Position numbers and translations under genes: made by a program | Notes under the pieces: generated by a model | Seen by the model: the letters and a program-made list of their open reading frames with translations, nothing else | What the model was told of the DNA's origin: nothing | Database searches by the model: none | Source: CAYYNP01 sp964472545 | Lineage (GTDB): Bacteria; Planctomycetota; Planctomycetia; Pirellulales; Thermoguttaceae | Direction of reading: 5' to 3' | DNA: 20,419 nucleotides | Assembly (NCBI GenBank): GCA_964472545.1 | Contig: CAYYNP010000184.1 | Coordinates: 1 to 20,419, forward strand | Shown here: positions 6,879 to 14,000 of the stretch, piece after piece | Position numbering within the stretch: the first letter of the stretch is position 1 | Layout of the letters: each line of letters starts with the position of its first letter

Positions 6879-7012
6879 GTGTAGATCTCCGTTCGTTTGC
6901 GGCGGGCGGGCCGACGGATGGTTCGAGGCGTTGGCCCAACGAATCGAGTGCCCAGTATAGGCCGCTGCCGAAAGCGCAGCAAGCGACATGCCGCTCTCGC
7001 GTGGTAGTTTAC

Positions 7013-7234
7013 CTACTTCCTAAGGAGTGCATTCAGTAGGAGGCCGAAACTCACGGCGGCCGCAATCCCGCACACGCCAGCCGCCAGAAACGAGCTTCCG
7101 GTGGCCCAGCCTTCATTGCTGCCGTTACAGACCGCCATCAGGCCGGCCAACAGCCCGCCGATTCCCGTCAGTGCGAGGCCTACTGACGCGGCCCCGATCA
7201 GAATGTCGTTGTCCGAGTTGCGATTGGTGTCCAT
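7013..7234 (-). CDS. Small hypothetical membrane protein with two helices (73 aa)
   Basis: The start at the ATG 7234 follows a GAGGGGG purine run 4-5 bases away, which fits better than the upstream ATG at 7318. The protein has a polar N terminus (MDTNRNSDND), a hydrophobic helix at about 11-36 (ILIGAASVGLALTGIGG), a short polar turn with one Cys (CNGSNEGW), and a second Gly/Ala-rich helix at 46-70, ending LLRK. This looks like a small inner-membrane hairpin. I do not recognise a family. It is divergent from the LamG protein gene, with a 150-base shared upstream region. Confidence 0.55.
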   Translation of the reverse strand: MDTNRNSDNDILIGAASVGLALTGIGGLLAGLMAVCNGSNEGWATGSSFLAAGVCGIAAAVSFGLLLNALLRK

Positions 7235-7384
7235 GGACCCCCTCTTTGCGATGGGTTTGACGGGCTGTACGGGCCGATTCGCCGCGTTTCTGGGCAGACA
7301 CGCGACCGGCCGGAACAAAACGGGTCGCTTGATCGTCTATTCGGATGCGTGCTGTCCATCTTGCCACACTATTGGGAGTCGACC

Positions 7385-8749
7385 ATGAAACGGTTGCTTC
7401 TGTCGGCCACGATCGTCTTGTCCGTCATCGAACCGCTGCTGGCCGCCGAGCCGGCACGGAGCCGCAGCGCGGTGATCATCCAACTCCGCGACGGCAGCCG
7501 CTTGCGGGGCATTCCTCAGGTGGACGAAGTGCCGCTGGATGCCTCCTTCGGCCGCAAGGCGATCCCGTTGCGGTTGATCGAGAGCGTGGTCTTCCGCCCT
7601 GACCGCGAGACGGCCGAGGTCTTCTTGCGCGGCGGCGACCAGATCCGCGGCGGCGTGGGCTGGAAGAAGCTCGCGCTGGTCACGGTGTTCGGCAAGATCG
7701 ACGTGCCGACGCCCCAAGCGACGCGGCTCTCGGTGGTGCCGATCGGTGTGCCGCCGGAGTTGATCTTCTGGAACCGTTTGGACGAAAGCCCGTCGATCGT
7801 GGGGCCGGAGGTGGAGTTTCTCGAATTCGACAAGTTCGTGCCGGGCAAGGTCGGCTACGGGGCTTCGGTGGCGGAGAATCACAAATGGGGCTTTCGTCTG
7901 CCGGCCGACGTGCTCGACGATCTCGACGCCGGCACGATCGAGTTTTGGGCCCAGGTGGTCCGCAAGCCGCCCACCGTCAGCCAAGGCGCCGGCCCGTTGT
8001 ACGATTTCCTCGACGGTCCCATCCGCTTGATGTACAGTTCCAACGACGGTTACAAGCACGGCAAGTTTTCGCTGAGCACTTCCGGCTACTTCGTCTATAC
8101 CGAGTTTCCCTCCGAAACGAAGGAGACCGACCTGCTGGGCGAGCCGGGCGCGTGGACCCACTACGCGATCGTCTGGGACAACGACGGCATCAAGGCGGCC
8201 GACGACGCCAAGCTGGCCTTCTACGTCAACGGCAAGCTACACGGCCGCTACGAGCTCACGCGGCTCTATTCCTGGCAGCGCAAGCCGTGGACCGATGCGA
8301 AATACCTGACGTTCCATCGCAACCGCAACGGCTTCGCCGGGGCGATGATCTACGACGAGTTGAAGATCTGGAATCGGGCCCGGCAGGAGTTCCCGGCCGC
8401 TACGGGAGACGCCGCCGCGCCGGAGCAGTCCGAGGCCCCACGCTTCACCGCCGATTTGCGCGACGGCTCGCGTTTGCTGGGAGCATTGGCGGTCGCCGAG
8501 ATCAAGATCGCCACGAAAGCGGTCGGCGAGGTGACCGTAAGCTGCGGGCAAATCGAGAGTGTGACCTTCGACGAAGACGACAGCGAGGCCACCATCGTGT
8601 TGGACAACGAGGACGTACTCGTCGGCGACGTCCAACTCGATAGGCTCCCGCTGAAGATGATCCTGGGCAAGGTCGAGATCCCGTTGGAGCAAGTCGCTGC
8701 GCTAACGCGGACATCCACCGCCGTGAAGAAGACCGGCGGGGAGCCGTAG
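7385..8749 (+). CDS. Secreted LamG/concanavalin-like protein with duplicated flanking domain (454 aa)
   Basis: The ATG at 7385 is preceded by GGGAG at 6 bases and starts a signal peptide (MKRLLLSATIVLSV, cleavage near LLAAEP). Residues 30-116 and 355-442 are copies of one another: LRDGSRLRG / LRDGSRLLG, then IESVVF / IESVTF, then an acidic E-A-x-V-x-L strand, then VFGKIDVP / ILGKVEIP. Between them, 130-333 is a concanavalin-type LamG sandwich (TIEFWAQ, WTHYAIVWD, LAFYVNGKLHGRY, FAGAMIYDELKIWNRA). LamG folds bind carbohydrate or protein, and the last strand with DELKIWNRA is characteristic. The architecture suggests a surface or periplasmic binding protein, with no catalytic residues evident. 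The start is divergent from the small membrane protein gene. Confidence 0.8.
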   Translation: MKRLLLSATIVLSVIEPLLAAEPARSRSAVIIQLRDGSRLRGIPQVDEVPLDASFGRKAIPLRLIESVVFRPDRETAEVFLRGGDQIRGGVGWKKLALVTVFGKIDVPTPQATRLSVVPIGVPPELIFWNRLDESPSIVGPEVEFLEFDKFVPGKVGYGASVAENHKWGFRLPADVLDDLDAGTIEFWAQVVRKPPTVSQGAGPLYDFLDGPIRLMYSSNDGYKHGKFSLSTSGYFVYTEFPSETKETDLLGEPGAWTHYAIVWDNDGIKAADDAKLAFYVNGKLHGRYELTRLYSWQRKPWTDAKYLTFHRNRNGFAGAMIYDELKIWNRARQEFPAATGDAAAPEQSEAPRFTADLRDGSRLLGALAVAEIKIATKAVGEVTVSCGQIESVTFDEDDSEATIVLDNEDVLVGDVQLDRLPLKMILGKVEIPLEQVAALTRTSTAVKKTGGEP

Positions 8750-8770
8750 TTCGGGAATCGCGGAGAAGCA

Positions 8771-8907
8771 CTACGAAGGCACGGAGAAATCGACGTGTGC
8801 GGCCCCTTGGGCAGTTACCGAGAAATAGACCTTTCGCCGCCCATTTCCTCCTTCTTCTCTGTGCCCTTGATGGTGGATCTTCTCCTCGCCGCAAGTCGTC
8901 TCGCGAC
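8771..8907. repeat. Direct repeat copy A left of the methyltransferase gene
   Basis: This roughly 137-bp sequence aligns along its length with 9875-10012, with shared blocks AAATCGACG / GAATCGACG, CGGCCC-TTGG, GAGAAAT, CGCC-GCCCATT / CGCCGTCCATT, and TTCTTCTCTGTGC. Both end in an identical 17-mer, GCAAGTCGTCTCGCGAC, here at 8891-8907. It is the more decayed copy: its CACAGAGG-type inverted ends are barely recognisable. Confidence 0.65.
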
Positions 8908-8908
8908 T

Positions 8909-8936
8909 GCCGGGCGCCGGTGGTGTACCGCCCGGC
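8909..8936 (-). terminator. GC-rich hairpin just downstream of the methyltransferase gene
   Basis: A perfect 8-bp stem, GCCGGGCG (8909-8916) with CGCCCGGC (8929-8936), and a 12-base loop begin 4 bases past the methyltransferase stop. No U-tract follows on the minus strand, so it is at best a weak or Rho-assisted terminator, or part of the adjacent repeat. Confidence 0.4.
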
Positions 8937-8940
8937 TTGG

Positions 8941-9681
8941 TCAGCGACGCATGACGAAGAAGGCGTAGCTGTAGTAGCGCGAGTGTTTGTCGAAGACCGC
9001 TATCTCGTGACGGGCTTCCGCAAGCACGTTTTCGGCCTCCGGGATTCCCGCCCATCGCGGCGCGAATTCGGTCACGCGCTTCGACAGCGGGTCGTAGTAG
9101 TCGTCCGTCCAGGATGATGCGGGCAGGATGAAGTGATCGACCATCTGATAACCTAGCGCTTCGACGACCGAGAGTTTCGCTTCGACCGTGTTGATCTCCG
9201 GGTACTCCCGCCAGAGTTCGACGACTTCCTGCGGCGGATCGGGCTTGAGCCAGACGGACTCGCTGACCGCTACGTAGCCCCCGGGCTTGACGAGTTCCTT
9301 CACTTTGGCCAGCCCTTTTTCAAAGCCGAGGAAGTAGATCGCCCCTTCCGACCAGATCACGTCGAAACTGGCCGGCTCGAACGCCATCTTGTGCATGTCG
9401 GCTTCGACGGTATCGAGCCGATCGGCGCACCCGGCCTCTTCGGCGGCCTGGCGCACCCGCGCAATCATCTGCGGAAACACGTCCAGCGCGACGGCCGTAC
9501 CCCCGCAGAGCCTCAGCAGTTCGACCGTCTGCACGCCGGGACCGCATCCGATGTCCAGAATCCGCGGCTCGGCCGGCAGATGCTCGATCATCTCGAAGGC
9601 CCGGCGGGTCGAAGCGTTGTCGCCGGGGCCGGCCCGGGGAAGGGAGCCGAAGAGTTCGAGGAAGTAGTCCATTCGGTCCAT
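8941..9681 (-). CDS. Class I SAM-dependent methyltransferase (246 aa)
   Basis: A strong AAAGGAG site 5 bases before the ATG at 9681 fixes the start. The Rossmann methyltransferase core is intact: motif I ILDIGCGPGVQT (41-52), the acidic end of strand 2 at D67 (AVALDVFP), VEADMHKM with D95, the post-motif SFDVIWSEGAIYFLG (105-119), and VKPGGYVAVSE (131-141). The C-terminal part (HFILPASSWTDDYYDPLSKR) is the variable acceptor region and resembles small-molecule methyltransferases of the Methyltransf_11/25 type. There is no signal peptide, so it acts in the cytoplasm, unlike the methyltransferase-like domains of the two exported giants. The acceptor is unknown. It is the only gene between two direct repeat copies and seems to be transcribed alone. 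Confidence 0.85.
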   Translation of the reverse strand: MDRMDYFLELFGSLPRAGPGDNASTRRAFEMIEHLPAEPRILDIGCGPGVQTVELLRLCGGTAVALDVFPQMIARVRQAAEEAGCADRLDTVEADMHKMAFEPASFDVIWSEGAIYFLGFEKGLAKVKELVKPGGYVAVSESVWLKPDPPQEVVELWREYPEINTVEAKLSVVEALGYQMVDHFILPASSWTDDYYDPLSKRVTEFAPRWAGIPEAENVLAEARHEIAVFDKHSRYYSYAFFVMRR

Positions 9682-9853
9682 AGTGTCTCCTTTGTACCTG
9701 CTCCGCGTACGTGTTCCGGTCTCGTGGTGAGGAGAGTTTACACGAAGGTGAGGTTCGGTTCAGCGCTATTGCCGTCTTGCCCGGCGGCGGCAGCCGGCGG
9801 CGGGGGCCTCACAGAGACAGGTGGTTCCGCCACTCGGTTGGGAAAACGGCAGA

Positions 9854-10012
9854 ACCACCACAGAGGACACCGAGACCACAGAGGAATCGACGGGCACGGC
9901 CCTTGGCACTGCCTGAGAAATGAAACGACTCGCCGTCCATTATCTCTTCCTTCTCTGTGCTCTCTGTGGCCTCTGCGGTAGACCTTCTCTTCTGCGCAAG
10001 TCGTCTCGCGAC
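9854..10012. repeat. Direct repeat copy B right of the methyltransferase gene, with CACAGAGG-type inverted ends
   Basis: Positions 9854-9886 (ACCACCACAGAGGACACCG onward) and 9950-9983 (ending CTGTGGCCTCTGCGGTAGACC-like) form an imperfect inverted repeat. The CCTCTGTGG type is scattered through many planctomycete genomes, to my knowledge. The part from 9875 on matches copy A at 8771-8907, and both end in the 17-mer GCAAGTCGTCTCGCGAC (here 9996-10012). No coding content is seen in the whole 9682-10095 gap. Confidence 0.7.
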
Positions 10013-10017
10013 AGACG

Positions 10018-10048
10018 TGGCGGGTCTCGCCAGAGCCTATCGTAGGCT
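10018..10048 (-). terminator. Two short hairpins downstream of the esterase gene
   Basis: TGGCG-GGTCT-CGCCA at 10018-10032 and AGCCTA-TCG-TAGGCT at 10034-10048 lie 48-78 bases beyond the esterase stop. They could end the sulfatase-esterase transcript, but neither has a U-run on the minus strand. Confidence 0.3.
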
Positions 10049-10095
10049 GACCTTCAGCAGGGGCAGGCACTCTCGCTCCACAACGGCGGCAGCGA

Positions 10096-11016
10096 CTAGT
10101 CTTCGATCATGCGGGAATCACGCAGCCAGGCGACGAAACTCGTCGGCCATAGGGCGGTCGACTCACCTCGACCGTCGCCCATCCCGAAGCCGTGCCCGCC
10201 CTTGCTGAAGACGTGAAGCTCGGCATTAACTCCGGCCTTCAACAGGGATCTATAGAAATCGATGCATTTGTCCGCGGGAGTCAGTTCGTCGACGCGAGCA
10301 TTCACGATGAACATCGGGCAGACGGGCGACGTGGCCGACTCGGGCGCAGTGCGAGTTTCCAGCGCTTGGTGGATACCGTCGGGAATGCCCGGATAGAACA
10401 GGCCGGCAAAGTCCGGCATCCCGCTGACTTCGGTTTTCGGTAGCTTGGGTTCGGGGTGAATCGAACAGCTTATCGCGAGGTGCCCGCCGGCCGAGAACCC
10501 GCAGATGCCGATCTTACTTGGCTGAAGACCAAGCTCGGACGCCTGCCTCCTGAGAACGCGAACGGCCTGTCTGCCGTCGGCTTGCACGTGGCGTTGGTAG
10601 TCTGGCCAGGGAGGTGTCCATTCATCGCCGTCGCGCACGCGAGTGCGATACTTCAAGACCAGGGAGGTGACGTTGCGTTCTTTCAGCCAGATCGCTAAGT
10701 CGTGACCTTCACGGTCAATCCAGACGTCACGAAAACCGCCACCGGGGCAGATCACCAGGCCGACGCCGTTCGGGTTCTGCGGGCGATGAATGCTGTACGT
10801 CGGCGATGAAACCGAACTGAAGGCCCGATTCACGCCGGACGGAGACCCCGGCGCCTTGTAGGATCGAAGTTGTTCTTTGACGTCGCGCCACATCGACTGG
10901 CCCGGCGGCCCCTCTTCCCAGAGCGGCACTTCCGGCGGCAGGTCGGCTGCCTGCAAGGGCGTGCCCAGAGCCAACGTTGCGACGAACGCGGCAAGAGTGG
11001 TCGACGGCTTGTTCAT
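10096..11016 (-). CDS. Secreted alpha/beta-hydrolase, acetyl-esterase type (306 aa)
   Basis: The ATG at 11016 lies 4 bases after the stop of the giant fusion gene, with AGG 8 bases upstream, so the two form an operon and are likely translationally coupled. An in-frame ATG at 11061 would overlap the fusion gene and put 15 charged residues before the signal peptide, so I reject it. Residues 1-24 are a signal peptide (TLAAFVATLALGTPLQAA). The oxyanion motif is PGGGF (91-95), the nucleophile elbow GFSAG with S175, the acid D243 (RVDELTP) and the base H275 (KGGHGFGMG). This is the full catalytic triad of esterase/lipase-type hydrolases that remove acetyl groups from sugars. Deacetylation alongside the sulfatase upstream would fit decoration removal from a polysaccharide. 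The substrate is inferred, not shown. Confidence 0.85.
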   Translation of the reverse strand: MNKPSTTLAAFVATLALGTPLQAADLPPEVPLWEEGPPGQSMWRDVKEQLRSYKAPGSPSGVNRAFSSVSSPTYSIHRPQNPNGVGLVICPGGGFRDVWIDREGHDLAIWLKERNVTSLVLKYRTRVRDGDEWTPPWPDYQRHVQADGRQAVRVLRRQASELGLQPSKIGICGFSAGGHLAISCSIHPEPKLPKTEVSGMPDFAGLFYPGIPDGIHQALETRTAPESATSPVCPMFIVNARVDELTPADKCIDFYRSLLKAGVNAELHVFSKGGHGFGMGDGRGESTALWPTSFVAWLRDSRMIED

Positions 11017-11020
11017 GGCG

Positions 11021-14000
11021 TTACCTATTCTTGAGTGTCTCCGGCCGGAAGTGTTTTGCATTTACCTTCGGCAGCCACTTTACCAGATCGTCTTTGATCT
11101 TTGAATTCTCCGGGGCACCTGCCAGGTTCTTCCACTGATGCGGGTCGTTTGACATATCGTAGAGTTCTTCTCCGCCGTCGCTATAGCGGATGTAATGATA
11201 TCGCTGGGAGCGAATCGCGTGATTCGGGCCGTGCCACCAGGGCGAGTGCGTGATAATCGCCGGGTACGGCCATGCCGCTTCCGGGTTTCGCACCAGTGGG
11301 GCCAGGCTGCGGCCGTCGAGATCGTTGCGAACGGGCAGGCCGCACAGTTCGATCAGCGTCGGATAGAGATCGACCAGGCTGACGGGGCGCCGGCAGCGGC
11401 CCCCGCTCTTTGAAACACCCGGGGCGCAGATGATCAGCGGCGTGCGACTCGTCTGTTCCCACAGTGCCGACTTGGCAAACTTCTTCTCGCCGATGTCGTA
11501 GCCGTGATCGCCCCAGAGTACAACGATGGTGTTGTCGCGGTGTTCGCTCTTCTCCAGGGCGCCGAGAACGCGGCCTACACACGCATCGGCAAAGGAGCCG
11601 GATGCCAAACGCCCCTGTACGGCTTCTCTCCAGCGGCCCTGTCGCTTGATGATCTGGAATGCTTCTCCCACCATTCGCAGACCGACCGGCGGGACGTCGT
11701 CCAAATCGTCGTCCTTCCGCACGGGCAACTCGACCGACTCCAGCGGGTACATATCGAAGTACTTCTGAGGAACGTACCAGGGCAGGTGCGGATGATAGAT
11801 CCCGCAGGCGAGGAAGAACGGTTTGTCGTGTTCCTGCCGGAGAAACTGAGCAGCCTTTTCTGCCGTCTGCCAATCGTCGGTCTGTTCCGCCGGTTGTTCA
11901 ATGGGCTCCCAATCAACCAGCCTGGCAAGGATCTTGTTGCTGAACAGCTCGCGCATGCCGTGCCGATACCTGTTGGCCTCAGGAGGCGGCGGCGTTCCCA
12001 TCTGGGTCGAGTATTGCCGGTCCCAGGCAATCGGATCGGAGAACTTCCCATGGGACTGATGATAGATCTTGCCACCCGCCCAGGCGATGTAGCCGTGCTT
12101 GCGAAAGGACTGCGGGATGGTCTCCCACGCCTCGTACTTGGGGATGTCGCGGAACCAACCCAGGTTGCCGTAGATGCCGGTCGTCGAGGGTCTCAGGCCG
12201 GTCATCGTGGACGTCCGCGATGGATTGCACAACGGTGCGGCACAATATGCCCGTTCAAAGAGAACGCCTTGCTGAGCCAGCCGGTCGATGTTCGGTGTTT
12301 TGGCCTGAGGATGCCCGCCCAGACAGCCCACCCAGTCGTTCAAGTCATCGACCGCGATGAACAGGACGTTGGGCTGCTTCCGTTCATGAAGACTGGGCTT
12401 TTCGGCCTTGCTGCGTTCGGCCGTCTTCTCCGAGCTTCGCAGGCAGGCTACCGATCCGTTCGTCATCGAGACGAATACGCCCGAGTCGGTCAGGGCCATG
12501 CCGTCTAAGACCGGAGCAGCGGGCAGCGGGCAGTCTTCGCGCTTTGCCCCATCTTGTCGGGAAGCAATCCGGAGTATCCCCGGGCTATCGCGTTGCGCGG
12601 CATCGGGCAGCGACGTCCCGCCGGCGACCAGCAGCGCGTCGGGGGTCAGCACGATCGACTGGGCCACAAAGGGCAGATGGGTGGCCCATCGGATCTCTCG
12701 GCGCTGGGCAACTTGCCTCGTCTCGCCTCGCGCATCCTCGCGGATGCGTGGTTTGGGTGTGAGGACCTCGGCAAACAGTTTGTAGTCGTTCGTTGCCTGG
12801 GGCCGGACGTGGCCGTCGCCCAAGCGATAGGTCATGCGGCCGTAGCCGTAGATCGATTCTCCGCCGTCGAAAACCAGCAGACGCCCGGCCGGCACGGCGT
12901 TGCCGGCCGCCGGCCAATGGCTGTAGCCGCCACCGACCGCCGTGCCGTAGAGCCAGTAGGTCCGGTGCCACCAGGTGTCATCCAGCAACCCGCGCGGGGC
13001 AAACAGGTGGGGCACGTCCTCGACGGGGACTAGGTTCTTATCGACGCCCAGGCCTCGCATCCAGACAGCGTTCTGTTGGATGGAGAGGATGTCCGGCAAG
13101 ACGCTCTGGCGGATGACGTTTGCACCCCGGCCGCCGGGCACGCTCACGTCGGCTTGGTGCAGTAGTTCGCCGGTTTGGACCCGTAGTGCGTAAAGGCGAA
13201 TGCCGCCGTCGATGCGCGCCGACCGACCGGCCGCGAAATACGCAGTCTGCACACCGGGTGTGAGTCGATCATCGACCAGCACCGACCCGTGTACGGGCCA
13301 AGCCGACTCGAGTTGCTCGTAGGCGAAGAGCCGCCGATCCTGCGGCGCGGCGCGGAATCGCCAGACCAGCGCCCCGTCGGAAGCTCGCAGGCAATAGACG
13401 AACCCGCTGCGTGTCCCGAACAGGCACCTGCCGCCCGCCACGGTCGGCGGAGAATCGATCCGGCCGTCGGCGATGAACGTCCAGACCGACTCGCCTTCCG
13501 CTGCCGACAGGGCGTGCAGCGTGTGGCGATCCGTCTCGACAACAAACACCAAGCCGTCGGCGACAACCGGCGCCGTGATCGGCGAGGTGAGTCTTGCGGT
13601 CCAAACGACGCCCGGCTTGACGGGCGGATTGAGGTCCTGATAACCGCTGCGGCGAACGTCTCCGCGATAGGTCGGCCAATCGTGGCCACGCTGCAAACTC
13701 CGCGCCGGAGCGTGGGCGTCAACGCCGAGGGTCGCACGATAGGCCGGCCCCTTTTCCAACGGCGGCGGGCCTTCTCCCGCAGAGGATTGTGGCGAGAGGG
13801 CGTTCAGCCCGGTGAGTAACTCCTCGGGCTGGCAGGCGCAGGAATGCTGCGGCGCGTAGACCAGCCCGTTGGCGGGCATGACGCCGTATTGGCACGTTCC
13901 ACGGACCCATGAATTCCCCCTGACGGTTCCGTCACCGGGGTCGATGAATTGGATTCCGCCGCGGCCCACCATCAACCAATTCACGGTTGCCTTGTTTCGG

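Noticed and set aside
5745..6884. Plus-strand frame of 379 codons opposite the propeller gene
   Set aside because: It is a mirror of the coding strand; the minus-strand protein has a signal peptide and clear propeller blades, while this one has no recognisable domain.
5322..6989. Longer start of the PQQ-like protein at 6989
   Set aside because: The extra 37 residues precede a proper signal peptide and carry no homology-like features; GGAG before 6878 supports the shorter form.
11021..12380. Sulfatase as a separate gene with its own start
   Set aside because: There is no in-frame ATG, GTG or TTG in the linker before the domain; the nearby ATG in CTTCATGAACGG is out of frame, and an internal Met at residue 1062 has no ribosome site and would lack a signal peptide.
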